Positions 44,235 to 57,225 of a DNA stretch of 64,000 nt are shown in pieces. The notes beneath the pieces were generated by a model, which was not told the DNA's origin, made no database searches, and worked only from the letters and a program-made list of their open reading frames with translations. This stretch comes from Nephrocerus scutellatus (Eukaryota; Arthropoda; Insecta; Diptera; Pipunculidae). The position numbers and the translations under genes are program-made. Location: contig OX352761.1 in the NCBI GenBank assembly GCA_947095585.1, positions 58,768,832 through 58,832,831 of the forward strand. Direction: 5' to 3'. Position 1 is the first letter of the stretch. Every line of letters starts with the position of its first letter.

Positions 44235-44954
44235 TGTTAACGATGGAACTATTTTGTTCCAACGACGGAATAGTCAAGGTGAATGTACCTTGACTTATGA
44301 TGTGGATATAAACGGTTCTTGTACCGATATATCTTATTAAAATCCTATTAGTTACCTACCTTACCACTGGTGGGGGGATAGCTAACTAAAATAAAATACA
44401 CAACAACCTTTTAAGATGATTAAAACTTGAGTAATTTATTATTCCCTAATACGCGAGTATTTATAAAAATAATATTGCCTACGTAACAAAAATATGAACA
44501 TAAAGAATAAAAGAAAAACGGATTATTGCCTAATTAACATTAATGCCAAGTACAAAAAATACAAAATGATTCTACAGGTAAATTATTGCCTAATTCGCAT
44601 AAATACCAAAAGAAAGAAAAAATGAAAGATACTGCAACAATATGCAGTCAGTCTGCACACGCAGTGACTGACACACACAAAAAATATGCTTAGTTGCAAT
44701 TGACATTGGTGCTCAATGAATGATATCGTTCGAATTGCTGATAAGCGAAACATATTCCCATTGCTGCACTTGTTTGTTTTTACTTTAAGTTCAAGGTGAA
44801 CTGTAATAACTCTGGGATCATGTTTCGCTTCGCCGGAATTCGGAACTTTGGCTTCGTGCATGTTGGGTTCATTCGCATGCCTAGTGAATTTGCATTATGA
44901 ATTTTATTATGAAAATGAATCCAACATGCACAAACACATTTCTGTTCTTGAACA
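44235..44954 (-). repeat. BEL2 3' LTR (probable)
   Basis: Bounded by TGTTAACG and TTGAACA (TGTT...AACA, the same terminal style as BEL1), next to a purine tract on the minus strand (ACGGGGGGAG) and about 25 bp from the end of the BEL2 env frame. The other LTR is missing, so the limits are inferred. Confidence 0.55.
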
Positions 44955-44979
44955 TACTCCCCCCGTTGAATGCAGCCAT

Positions 44980-45493
44980 TCAACAGTTTTCGTCGCTAGG
45001 TAGGCTGAATTTTCGACGTATTCTGGGGATAGGTCTTGATGGCGATGGTTTGCTAGGTTCGTTTGTCTTCCTTATTTTCCATCTCCAGAAGATGATTGCT
45101 GATACCGTTAAAATAAGTCCTAAGTATGCCACGGAGTACTGGTGAAGGTCGTGGTTGCTTATTTTGTGTGGCATTTCTGTTGGAAGTTGCTTGATTTCTT
45201 GCCTCAACCTTTCGATCTCTGCCAATTGAAGTTAATCTGCCGATGAATACTCGTTAGTTGGGATTAGATTGCTTGGTATTGCGATGTCCGTTAGATTGAC
45301 CAGTTTGGTATAGGATGGTTTGCCGATACTGGTATAGATTTTATGTCCTTGGAATGTTAAGAGATCTTGTTTAATGACGCAGTTGGGCTGAATTTTTAAA
45401 AGGCCAGAGCCCTCCAGCGTTATTGGTGAAATCTCATTGCCGCATACAGTGTTGATGGTTGTCTTCGTTCTACGGGCGTAAATCCATTCATTG
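44980..45493 (-). pseudogene. BEL2 env, C-terminal part
   Basis: C-terminal piece of a BEL/Pao env-like gene, cut off from the rest by BEL1. 45,232 to the insertion point reads NEWIYARRTKTTINTVCGNE, matching the BEL1 env segment with NQWIYAVTTKTS. 44,980-45,225 holds a membrane segment (SVAYLGLILTVSAIIFW) and a short basic tail. A stop/frame break near 45,230 separates the two. The remainder of the gene resumes at 54,298. Confidence 0.75.
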
Positions 45494-45498
45494 GGGTG

Positions 45499-45991
45499 TG
45501 TTAACACATATTATTCATTAAGTCAATAACCGCACAATAATAACCTTGAATATATTTTGTATTACAATATTTCTGCACATTGCACATATTCTCTTTTATT
45601 TTTTTGTACAATCACCTTAGCTGCAATAGCAACAGTCAGCACATTTAATAATCCATTTTTTGTTTTCTTTTCCGCACACTTTCGTGTCATTTGCCTAAGT
45701 AAGCAATTTTTTGTATTGAATTTAATGTATAGATTTTTTACGTGCACATTTAATGTATAGATTTTTTACGTGCACATTATAATTTAGCTATGTAAGCAAT
45801 TTCTTTATTATAAAAGGTGAATAAAAATTACTGAAGAATCCAGTTATCGTTAAACTACCAAAGTGCTTTTCATTTCATTTTGTTGCGATTTCTCCAATAT
45901 TGGTGTACCTAGTACTGCACTAGTTACATCAAATTAGTCACGGTACAAGAACCGTGATCTAAAACTATTGGCAGTAAAAGCACTGTCAACA
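45499..45991 (+). repeat. BEL1 5' LTR
   Basis: TGTTAACA...GTCAACA, 493 bp. It contains TTATAAAAGG (45,808-45,817), a TATA-like box, and AATAAA just after it. Includes a duplicated ATGTATAGATTTTTTACGTG element. Confidence 0.9.
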
Positions 45992-45993
45992 TT

Positions 45994-46011
45994 TGGTGAC
46001 CCCGACGTGAT
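45994..46011 (+). promoter_or_regulatory. Primer-binding site of BEL1, tRNA-Trp-like
   Basis: TGGTGACCCCGACGTGAT, 2 bp after the LTR. It is the complement of the tRNA-Trp 3' end and equals the primer site known from avian sarcoma/leukosis viruses. Confidence 0.85.
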
Positions 46012-46281
46012 TGTTATTTCGCTTCCCCCCACCAGTGGTAAGGAGCATTTAGCAATCACTGAACAAAAAAGCGTTACCAGGGCTAAGACACTGGTAGTGA
46101 CAATCAAACACTCCGATCAAGGAGCAGTGATTCTTCGCACGAAGCGTTACCAGGGCTTAGACACTGGTAGGAACAATCAACCACTCCGGTCAAGGAGCAG
46201 AGATTCTTAATAAAAGAAGAGAATCTCTTACAACACACATCGTGCCATTCAGAGGAAGCACAGATTCAACCGACGATATCA

Positions 46282-47982
46282 ATGGCCGAAATGGACGACA
46301 CAGAAGTGTCCCTTATCGTATGCAAACAAAAGGCCATAGCAGATGAGCTTGGCAGCCTAAAAACCAATATTTCCAAGGACTCCAGTTCAAGGAAAACCAG
46401 GCAATATCGAGCGGATAGGATTCAGCGGATTGAAACCATTTGGCAACAATTTCAAGCTAACCACACACAAATAGAAGGCGTGATCAAACATGACACTCCA
46501 TATATCGCAAAGAACACATTTCAACGGGTAGAACTTCTCTACCACGAATTAAAGAACCTTCTCCAAGAAGGTATTTCTGAAGATCCGGAACCTACGGCAG
46601 ATAATGTCAAGGGTATCAAGGTAGTAGGAATCTCCAATCAGTACACCTCTATCGTCAATCCAAAACCCATACCAAAATCCCGAGGATCTCTTCCACCGAC
46701 AGCTGACGAAGTACCAGAATTCCAAAGGCTATTGCGAAGACACAACATCATTGCTGATACTCTTCAACGTCAAATTAGTAGTCTAAGTGATATGAACGTA
46801 TCTCACACCAAGGCATTTTATGAGCTCAAGATGTCGGGCATACAAAAATACTGGCTGCAATTGGAAGAACTACATCAACAGATAGGAGAACTCGAGGAAA
46901 ATCCCAATACATTAGGATACAACTTCAAAGAATATCTGGATCTAGAACAATCTACTCAAGACTCCATAGTAAACTTATCGATCAAGATAAATGAATTAAG
47001 CATTGGAAATTTAAACACGACGTCTACGGGATCCATGCTTAATTTGCCAAAATTGACATTACCAAAATTTGATGGTGATTACCTGAAATGGTGACAGTTC
47101 CGTGACCTATTTACGGAGCTAATTCATAATCAGCATATTCCGCAGTGCCAAAAACTATTCTATTTGAAGACAACACTCACAGGAGAGGCCGAGAAATTAA
47201 TTCGTCATTTAACAACATCCGACGTCAACTATAGCGCCGCCTGGAAGGTTATAACAGATCGTTATGAAAACACACGTCTATTCGTCACAGCGTTGCTCAA
47301 TAAATTGATGGCACAACCAACAATACACAAAGAAGATTCGTTCATGATCAAGGCACTGTACGACACAACACGTGAGTGTCTCCTAAATTTACAAAATCTT
47401 GGCGTGGACACATCAAACTGGGATCCACTTTTATTACATACATTAATAAAAAGATTGGATCGTAACACGCACTCACTATGGGAGCAGTCATTGCATCAAC
47501 CCAGATCATTGCCCTCATTGACTGATTTCTTGTCCTTTCTTGAAACCCGCTTTCAATCCCTAGAAACATTAGGAGCGAAAGTGCCCAAGGTTTATTCAGA
47601 GGAACCTCATAAAAAACAAGGAACGTCAAGGGTATTGACAATCACCACGTCATCAAAACTTAAATTCATAGCTTGCAAAGGCGAACATAATTTATTCAGT
47701 TGTCAAAACTTTCTGCAGTTAAGTCCAAAAGAGCGTCTAAGTTTAGTGAAGACCTCGAATTATTGCATAAACTGTCTTAAATATGGACACACCTCAACCA
47801 AATGCACTTCTGGAGGATGTAGAAAATGCTCAAAGCGACACAATACACTTTTGCATTTGGAGCAGTTTATGAAACCATCAACAAATAATTTACTCACCAC
47901 TAGTAATCTCCTGTCAGCATCAGCAGATCAGACAAGGGACCAATTAATTACATTATCAACGCAAGGAAGTCATAGAAATTAA
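46282..47982 (+). pseudogene. BEL1 gag
   Basis: ATG at 46,282 (ATCAATGGCC). N-terminal coiled-coil-prone region, then the BEL/Pao gag core around LPKLTLPKFDGDYLKW (the DUF1759 family). TGA at 47,092 falls in this conserved motif, where a sense codon is expected; the same frame continues (FRDLFTELIH). Nucleocapsid at about 47,765-47,870: CINCLKYGHTSTKC (CX2CX4HX4C) and CRKCSKRHNTLLH. The frame ends at TAA 47,980 and then continues in phase into protease, so gag and pol form one ORF in the intact element. Confidence 0.88.
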
Positions 47983-48015
47983 GGTTACGTTTTCCTCTCT
48001 ACCGCCATCATCAAC

Positions 48016-51000
48016 TTGACAAATCAGCATGGTAGGAGCATCACATGCAAGGCCATACTTGATTCTGGGTCGCAGTTAAATTTTATTACCGAAGGAACCA
48101 TGAAGAAACTTGGAGTATCAACAATCTATCAGACAATGCGTATTCAAGGTATTGGTCAAGAGACCCAACAGGCAAAGAGGAGAGTCAGCATACAGCTCGG
48201 ATCTCGTCTCAATGCATTTTCTATAAGGATGGAGGCTCATGTGCTCCCAAAAATAGTTGCAAATCAACCCAGCAAATTCTTTGACATACAATCCTGGAAG
48301 ATTCCAGACAACCTTCCACTTGCGGATCCCACATTTAACAAACCGGGTCCAATCGACGTTCTGATTGGAGCTGAGTTGTATTACTCACTTCTCTCAGTAG
48401 GACAGATCAGATTGGGCCAAGCCATGCCCACGTTGCAGAATACAGTATTTGGATGGACAGTCTCCGGAAAAATAGAAGGCACTCAGGATGTGAATGCAGT
48501 GTGTGGAATATGCAGTGCAGACGAAACACTTGACCACCAAATCGAGAAATTTTGGCAATTAGAGGAATCACAGCCCAACGAAAGACGCCTTACAGCGTCC
48601 GAAAAACAATGTGAGACAAATTTTAACGACACACTTTCAAGAAGTCACGACGGAAGATTTATTGTAAGGCTACCATTTAAGGACGAGCCACACGTATTGG
48701 GCGAATCAAAAGATGTAGCTTTCCAACGATTTATGTCACTGGAACGCAGACTTGCTAATTCGAAGGTACTTAAGATACAATATGTCGAGTTCATGCAAGA
48801 ATACCAACAACTTGGCCACATGGAAGAAGTTAATTTTCACCTGTTGAAAGGACCTTACTACTTTTTGCCACATCACTGTGTAACAAAGGCTGACAGTACT
48901 ACAACTAAACTCAGGGTAGTTTTTGATGGATCAGCAAAAACATCATCCAACGTTTCACTAAATGACATATTATCGACAGGCCCTTCCCTTCAAGATGACG
49001 TATTCTCGATTCTACTAAGATTTCGCATGCCCAGATACGTGTTTACTGCAGACATAGAGAAGATGTATCGACAGATACAAATGCACAACGAAGATACAAA
49101 ATATCAACTAATATGGTGGAGAAACAGTCCCAACGATGCTCTTAAATGTTTCAGACTGAACACAGTAACCTACGGTACCACATCTGCTCCATATCTCGCT
49201 ATAAAATGCCTTCAGAGATTGGCAGAAGATAATAAGGGCCAATTCTCGTTAGCGTCAAGAGCTATACAGAGAAATACGTATGTTGACGATGTGATGACAG
49301 GATCCGACAGCATGAGTAAAGCTCTTGAAACACAAACAGAATTACAAAAATTGCTGCAAAGTGCAGGGTTTAAGCTTCGAAAATGGTGTGCAAATCATCA
49401 GTCACTAATTCAAACCATACCAATCAGTGATCGTGAAACAGAGCTAAACTTCAACAACATCGAAGAACATGTCAAAACCATTGGACTGACATGGTTACCA
49501 AAATCTGACGATCTCTGTATTAAAACCTCATGGGTCGGAAAGGAAAACGTAACAAAAAGAATCGCATACTCTGACATTGCTCACCTCTTCGATCCTCTTG
49601 GCCTTATGGCCCCAGTCGTGGTGACTGCAAAATTATTTTTACAACAATTATGGGAACTAAAATTTGATTGGGATGCAGCACTTCCCCAAGAGATGCAAAC
49701 GAAGTGGACTCGATTTCGAGAAGGGTTAAAAACACTTCACAACATCAAAATACCAAGGCACGTGTTTTATCACAAGGTTCCCAAGGATGTGCAATTTCAC
49801 GTGTTCGCAGATGCATCGGAGAAGGCCTACGGAGCAGTAACTTACGTCAGATCGATAGACAAGGACAATATTATTATAGTTCGTTTACTCTGCGCGAAGT
49901 CGAGGGTAGCCCCTTCAGAGAAATCAAACATATCGCACCAAGCTACCATTCCTCGCTTAGAACTTTGTGCTGCTAAGCTTGCTGCTGAGCTGACTCATCG
50001 TCTGCAGACAGATTTGGATATTCAACGCGATAGGATACACTTATGGTCCGATTCAGAGATTGTCCTCAATTGGATAAACGCATCATCATCAGCCACTCTT
50101 CCCACCTTTATTGCCAATCGTGTTTCAACAATACAAGAACTTACGATTCCACAGCAATGGCGACACGTAGGCTCTAAGGACAACCCTGCGGACGTCTTGT
50201 CACGAGGAATAGCACCAGATCAACTCCAAAATCACACCCTTTGGCTTTATGGACCAAGATTTTTGCATGGATCAGAAACGCTCTGGCCACCCAAATTTGC
50301 GAAGAAACCAGAGATACGTGAAGACATCATCGCATTATCAGCAACAGCTGAAACTCAGGGATCAACAGATTCCGAAATTCTAGGATTTATCAATCATGGA
50401 AACTCGTTCAAAAGGGCTCAGCGAATTGTAGCATACATGCTCCGATTCAAAAACACCAACAAACGTCGAATCGATGTTGGTAAGGGAACTAAGAATTCAT
50501 TCATAAATTGTGATGAACTTCAACAATCATCGAACACCATTATCAAATTGATGCAGAAGCAAGAATTCCAAGATGACATCAATCACCTAAGGCAACATAG
50601 TGAGGTTTCAAGGAAAAGTTCACTCTCCAGTCTCACACCGTTCCTCGATAACAATGGGATCATCCGAGTCGGCGGACGGCTGGAATCTCCAGTTTTATCC
50701 TACAACGCCAAGCATCCAGTGTTACTGCCTTACTCTCATCCTTTTACAAGACTAATGCTGATTGACATCCATCAAGAAAACAACCATGCAGGACCACAAG
50801 CCATAATAGCATTCGCAAGACAAGGATACTGGCCGATCAAGGGTAAAACAATCGCCCGGTCCATAGTACAAGGATGTGTCAAGTGTTCAAGAGCAAGACC
50901 AAAACTTTTAACTCAATTAATGGGAAATCTTCCTGCTGACAGAGTTCGACCAGCACGACCGTTTGTAAACACAGGCATCGACTTTTGCGGACCCATATGG

Positions 51001-53088
51001 ACTCATTACAAAGTCAGGGGAAAACAACCCCAAAAATCATACATATCAGTTTTTTGTTGCTTTGCAACAAAGGCTTGCCACTTAGAGCTAGTAAGCGATC
51101 TCACTTCGCAAGGATTTATTGGTGCGTTGAAGAGATTCATGGCAAGGCGAGGTCACTGCAAAAACATTTACTGTGACAATGCAACAAACTTTGTGGGAGC
51201 CAAAAATCAACTGATCGAACTTAAACACTTCATAAATTCAACCAAGGAACAAGAACGAATTACCGCAATATGTACGAGCAAGGGATGTGACTTTAACTTC
51301 ATACCTTCACGTTCACCACACTTCGGAGGGCTGTGGGAAGCTGCAGTGAAGTCTGCAAAGCATCTTCTTCAACACACATTGGCATCGGCGTCGTTAACAT
51401 ATGAAGAACTCGAAACTGCTGTAATTGAAGTTGAAGCTATCTTAAATTCACGACCGATAACACCGATGTCAGCATCTCCAAATGACTTCAACGCTCTGAC
51501 TCCGGGTCATTTCCTCATTGGGGAACCACTCACCAGTAACATCGATATTCTTGCAACACCTGAACGATCATCACTTCTTACCCGATGGAAGCTCGTCACC
51601 CATGTGAAGAACGAGTTTTGGCGACGTTGGTCAAATGAATACTTAAATCAACTACAACATCGATATAAATGGAAGGAGAGATGTCAGAACGTGGAGCCAG
51701 GAATGATGGTTATACTGAAAGAAGATGATCAACCCAGTCTCAAATGGCCACTAGGACGAATAATCAACACAGTTCAAGGAAGCGATGGGCTTGTTAGAGT
51801 AGCGGATGTTCAAACTGCCACTGGAGTCTTTCGCCGTGCTATTCAAAAACTAGCACCACTTCCGATACAACAATCGTCACAGGAAGAGAACATGGCAAAC
51901 AAAAATCATTTAAAACGCTATAATGACGAAATCGATCCTCCCGATAAAACATCAGCTACACAAGATCATGCTATTAAAGATCCCAGACCAAGCAAACGGA
52001 AGAAAGGGTTATCCTATGGATCTGCACTAGTTTCATTGTTTATTGCATGTGCATTCACGATGTTACCCGCAAGTTCAGCAAGTGAAATTGAAACCACCAG
52101 ATTCACGTCCGGACCGGGAATATATTTTGACAATATTGGGACTTCCACGCTAATAACTCACTCATGGAATTTAGTCACATACTATGATTTGAAACCATAC
52201 TGGAAGGAGCTAAGGGCAATTGAAAATAGCACTAGAGTATTGCAACATCTTTGTGACAATACGCAACAAAAAACAATATGTACCCGAGTAACAAATTCAA
52301 TTCAGGCCACATATCAGGAGTTGCTACAAGATGACATGCTTCTTCAATACAAACAAACTAAAAGAAGCAAACTAGGTGCCTTCAATCTTATTGGCAATAT
52401 GGCAAGCTCATTATTTGGTGTACTGGACTCGCAATACGCAGAAGAAATGTCGAAAACCATAGAAAAGGTTAAGGGCAATGAGGATTATTTACTAACCCTC
52501 GCCAAAAACCTTACATCAGTAACAAAGTCTGCCATTAACATCATCAGGGAAAATCAGGAAACTCTGGACGAAAGGCACAGAACATTGCAGCAGCAATTTA
52601 CTGAAGTGATCAATCGAATCAACAACACCATAGATTATTCTCATCAGCTGAAGCTTCAACAACTCTTCACTTCGTGGTCACTACTCACCATATTATTTAT
52701 AACCAACATTCAACGAACGCAAACAGCAATAACCAACGCCTTGTCAGAAACTCATCACGGAAGAGTAAGCCACTTACTTATGTCACCACAGCAAATGAAG
52801 CAACGAGCCATCGAAATAAAAAACCATTTACCACCCACCTATCGCTCCGACTCCGACAACATACTTGAGTTATATAGACTAACGGTGACTGAAAGCCGAA
52901 TAACAAGCAATTATGTGATCATTCAATTCAAAATCCCACTAATAAGCTCCGCGGATTTCGAACTGTATCGACTTCTCCCAATACCAACAGTTATAAACAA
53001 CACATTCGTTATAATAGAACCCTCATCGAAGTTCATAGCTGTTAGCCGTCATCATGACCAGTACTACCCGCTTACAGAGCAAGAATAA
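48016..53088 (+). pseudogene. BEL1 pol and env N-terminal part (1,690-codon open segment)
   Basis: Protease (DUF1758 type) at residue about 14: ILDSGSQLNF. RT at about 280-470, with YVDDVMTG near 421. RNase H starts near 595 (FADASEKAYGA; Peptidase_A17/BEL RNase H style). Integrase: finger at about 917-965 (HQENNHAG...CVKC), DFCGP near 987, YCDNATNF near 1,051, HFGGLWEAAVKS near 1,100. DUF5641-type segment at about 1,190-1,290. Then, with no stop, an env-like part: hydrophobic leader at about 1,335-1,356, a basic cleavage-like site near 1,447 followed by a fusion-peptide-like stretch (SLFGVLD), and a helical region. This layout resembles errantivirus/baculovirus F-type envelopes. The segment ends at TAA 53,086. 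Confidence 0.88.
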
Positions 53089-53805
53089 GCCTCTTGCATC
53101 ATCGTGGAAAAAACAAGACACCTCTGCACTCAGATGCCCTCGATTTACCACCGTGGTGCGATGACAAGTAGATGCGAAATACATATCCTAAATAAAATGG
53201 AGAACCTATCATCATGTCAAATAAAAATAATCCGAAACAATACAATTTGGACGCAATACTTACACAACAATCAATGGATATACGCCGTGACTACAAAAAC
53301 TTCATTAAATGTGGTATGCGACCACCAGGCATCACTACTAACTATTGAAGGGGCAGCAATCCTGAAGTTACAACCTAGCTGCATCGCCAAGAACGACATA
53401 ACAACCTTACGTGCTCACGGCATTCATTATCAAAGTATTCACTTATCTATCACAAGATTTAGTGACATACCAAACATTACCATTCAAGAACAAATGGCTA
53501 TAACAAATCCCATCCAAATGATTGTCCAAGAGAGCAAATTAAAAACCTTATCAGCACGAATGGATTTAAGCCACCTAGAATTACCAAACATCATCCAACG
53601 ACATGTTTTGCCTCATACTATTGTAAGTTCAGCCGGACTGTTTATGATCCTCGCAGCATGTATCATACTAGCATGGAAACTGCGGATTTGCAATCAGCGA
53701 GCAGCCGAGTATCCTATTCCCGCACCAAGAGGATCACAAGGACATAATGTAGAATCACCACCTAACCAGATTATTGAATTACATTCAATGGGGGCAGGAT
53801 GTTAA
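53089..53805 (+). pseudogene. BEL1 env C-terminal part
   Basis: In phase with pol/env after the TAA at 53,086. Cys-containing ectodomain segment (CEIHILNKM, WIYAVTTKTS), then a membrane segment at about 53,625-53,690 (SSAGLFMILAACIILAW) and a cytoplasmic tail of about 45 residues ending in the LTR. The BEL2 env has the same arrangement. One stop separates it from the upstream env part, so a full envelope cannot be made without readthrough. Confidence 0.8.
53786..53799 (+). promoter_or_regulatory. Polypurine tract of BEL1
   Basis: AATGGGGGCAGGA directly before the 3' LTR. It overlaps the last env codons. Confidence 0.65.
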
Positions 53806-54292
53806 CACATATTATTCATTAAGTCAATAACCGCACAATAATAACCTTGAATATATTTTGTATTACAATATTTCTGCACATTGCACATATTCTCTTTTAT
53901 TTTTTTGTACAATCACCTTAGCTGCAATAGCAACAGTCAGCACATTTAATAATCCATTTTTTGTTTTCTTTTCCGGACACTTTCGTGTCATTTGCCTAAG
54001 TAAGAAATTTTTTGTATTGAATTTAATGTATAGATTTTTTACGTGCACATTTAATGTATAGATTTTTTACGTGCACATTACAATTTAGCTATGTAAGCAA
54101 TTTCTTTATTATAAAAGGTGAATAAAAATTACTGAAGAATCCAGTTATCGTTAAACTACCAAAGTGCTTTTCATTTCATTTTGTTGCGATTTCTCCAATA
54201 TTGGTGTACCTAGTACTGCACTAGTTACATCAAATTAGTCACGGTACAAGAACCGTGATCTAAAACTATTGGCAGTAAAAGCACTGTCAACA
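53800..54292 (+). repeat. BEL1 3' LTR
   Basis: 493 bp. Differences from the 5' LTR that I can see: CGGACAC for CGCACAC, TAAGAAAT for TAAGCAAT, and ATTACAA for ATTATAA. Followed by the GGGTG target duplication. Confidence 0.92.
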
Positions 54293-54297
54293 GGGTG

Positions 54298-55630
54298 CGA
54301 CAATCGTATCCATACCTGATCTTCTGTGAGCTCAGTTATCTTGTATTGTTTTGGTAACGGCATATTGTTCAGTAAGTCAACCTAGCATGTACATACATTA
54401 GCCTTCTTGCGATAGAGCGGCTTTGTTTGCTCGCAGATATAAGTGGATGGTTCCGTTGTTGAGCACATTGCCACTTCCTGCTCCGTTATTGGATAGTATT
54501 GATCGCGGTGTTGACTTATGATTAGGTGGGATGAATCTGGGTTGATTGCAATTAGGGAGCCGTTTTTCAATATAGGTATGGCCAATACTCTGAATATCTC
54601 GAACACTTCTATATTGACAAGAGGAAATTTGATGTGGAAGATCACGTGGTTGTTAACGATCCCACTCTTTACGGACATCAGTTGATATAGTTGGAGCAGG
54701 TCTGACGAGTCTACCGGTAGGCGAAGCGAGGAAGGGACATGCGCCTTTATCATTATAACTTCATGACTTAATTGCTGTGGTGATAGAAGAAGAGGGCTTA
54801 TCTTTCCATGGTTTGTGTCGATTATCACTCTGATTTTCAAGGCTTGTATTCGTTGTGTGTTGGACATGATTAGCGTCAGTTCGATGGATAAGGAACGAAA
54901 AGTACTAGTTAGTTCTTCTTGAGTGGTATGCGCAGTTATTTGATTAATTTGCTCGTTCAACGCTCTAAATTTTTCTTGAACACTTAACTGGTTGCCCATT
55001 ATAATGTTTAAGGTTGAGTCTATTATTGATGTTTGATTCTTGAGAAGTCGCAAAACGTGGTCTTCATTTTCCTGCATGTCATCAATTGGTTTTGATACCT
55101 CTTGTGCATATTCCGAATCAAGAACTCCGAATAAGGAATTGGCTATGGTTCCAACTATATTGAAAGCTCCGAGTTTTGCTCTTGCCTTATGGAGGTTCCT
55201 CGAGAAGAATTCGTTCCCTGTTATGAGCTCTTCTTTTACATGACTAAATTGATCGTTTATTGACTTGCATGAATTTTTTGCGGTATCACCTGGCAGAGTT
55301 GTCGCAAAGATTTAATTCCCTTTGTGAGCTCATGGAATTCGGTCCAGTACGGTGTTAGTTCATAGTATACCAACAGGTTCCATTCGTTGGCTGCCAAATT
55401 TGCTGTTCCTAGAGCTTCAAAATGAAGGCCTAGCTTAGATGGAAATTGGCTGACTTCCACTGGATAAGTACATGTGAGTGGTACGATCAGGCATACTATC
55501 AAGATGGACAACATTGCCGAGCCGTATGATTTTCGACATTTTCTCTGTGGTGGTTGGTCATTGTTCGTTGACTCCCCTGTTGTTTGAGCTGTTGATTCTG
55601 CTGCCTTTCCTTTTGCGTGACATTCAAAAT
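54298..55630 (-). pseudogene. BEL2 env, N-terminal and central part
   Basis: Minus-strand env-like gene of the older element. A hydrophobic leader (MLSILIVCLIVPLTC) is near 55,470-55,515, then an ectodomain like that of BEL1 (NEWNLLVYYELTPYW). A frame break lies near 55,257. The frame 54,382-55,077 covers the helical region and HRDQYYPITEQE. The gene is interrupted at 54,297 by BEL1; the rest lies at 44,980-45,493. Confidence 0.78.
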
Positions 55631-56690
55631 GATGTGGTCGTACTTGTTTTGGGGTTTCATCATTAAGTGGAAGAGGAGCAAGTTTGTGAATCGCTCGCCG
55701 ATGAATGCTGGTTGATGTTTTGACGTCTGCTACGCGGACCTGGCCATCATCTCCAATGTGAGTTTTAATGACTCGTCCGAGTGGCCATTTCATCGATGGG
55801 GTGTTATCTTCTTTAATTAGAACTATGGCTATGGAACTATGCTGTTTCCATTTAACCCGTTGCTGCAATTCATTAAGATATTCCCTCGACCATCTGCGCC
55901 AAAATTCATTTTTTAGGTGCGTCACTAATTTACATCGTGTCGGCAGGTTGACATTTGTATTTTTAGCGTTTGCGTCAATCGGTGCTGTTAGTGGTTCACC
56001 GATCAGGAAGTGACCAGGAGTGAGTGCGGTGAGATCATTTGGGTCTGAAGAAAGTGGTGTTAACGGCCGTGAATTAAGAATTGCCTCAATTTCAATCATT
56101 AGGGTCTCAAATTCTTCATATGTTAAGGATGCTGATGACACGCTTCGATATAGTAAATGTTTTGCTGATTTAACGGCAGCTTCCCATAATCCGCCGAAGT
56201 GGGGAGATCGAGGTGGAATAAAATGGAAATCGATGCCTTTTGCGCTGCACGAGTTGGTGATTGATTCTTGACCTTGCGTGGAATATACTGATTGGCTAAG
56301 GTCCTGAAGCTGATTTCAAGCTCCAACAAAATTAGTCGCATTATCACAGTATAGGTTACGAACGTGGCCTCGTCTTCCCATGAAACGTTTCAGTGCTCCT
56401 ATAAAGGCTTCCGTTATTAAAGTACTAACGATCTCCAGGTGAACAGCCTTAGTAGCAAAGCAGCAGAATATTGCGATGTACCCCTTTTGTGGTCGACTTC
56501 CTCTACCACGGTAGTGAATCCATATCGCCCCCAAAAGTCCACTCCTGAATTGATGAAAGGTCGTGCTGGTTGAACTCGATCGGCTGGTAAACTGCCCATC
56601 ATCTGAGAGAGCAACTTGGGTTTTCCTTTTGCGCACCGAATGCAGTTTTGCACTATAGATCTGGCAATAGTTTGTTATGGAGCGAGGTCC
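55631..56690 (-). pseudogene. BEL2 integrase and DUF5641 segment
   Basis: Starts abruptly within the integrase finger (NCIRCAKGKPKLLSQMMGSL), with a frame break at about 56,540. Core: YCDNATNFVGA (56,316-56,350), a TGA just after it, HFGGLWEAAVKSAK in a further frame, then SLTYEEFETLMIEIEAILNS and the DUF5641-like MKWPLGRVIKTH (55,257-56,141). The frame is fused to env, as in BEL1. RT, protease, gag and the 5' LTR are missing, so BEL2 is truncated at about 56,690, beside a T16 tract. Confidence 0.8.
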
Positions 56691-57175
56691 ATTTTTTTTT
56701 TTTTTTATTAATAGCTAACTAAATCTAGAAGGAATGTCCTGATTGCACCAATACCGAGGCCTCACAAAATCATGAAGTAAAGGGTTGACTTTACTAAGTC
56801 CATCTGTCCGCAGTCCGTCGCCAATCCCCGTCACACACCTACAGCCGACTTGTCTACTCACTCATGGTGGGGACAAGAAGAAATATAAAAAAAAGGAATA
56901 TGCCTCACACCCCCAATGGGCCACGGCAATGAAAAATCACGTTGTTGTCTTTTCAAATTTCATATACATGTATTACTTCTATTAACTTTTATTATTATAA
57001 CTTCAAATTTAAAATGAAATACATAAAAAAAATTAAATCAAAAGAAAGAGATGTATGTAATATATGTATGTTTCACAAAAGTTATGAGTATAATGATATG
57101 AAGATAAAATTATTCAAAAATAATGGCAATTATCTTTATTTATAGAAAGTTATTTAAAAAGACTGTTTCTTCATC

Positions 57176-57225
<50 letters not shown>

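Larger units (their letters stand above)
45499..54292 (+). mobile_element. BEL1: BEL/Pao retrotransposon with env, 8.8 kb, nested in BEL2
   Basis: LTRs of 493 bp at both ends, a tRNA-Trp primer site, a gag-pol-env reading frame, a purine tract and a 5-bp target duplication GGGTG (45,494-45,498 and 54,293-54,297). By eye the LTRs differ at three positions, so the insertion is young. The coding region from 46,282 to 53,805 lies in one frame with three stop codons and no frameshift. Confidence 0.93.

Noticed and set aside
43582..44240. Overlapping frames at 43,582-44,240 as a new gene
   Set aside because: CAA/AAC-rich low complexity opens frames on both strands; no start context or domain supports coding.
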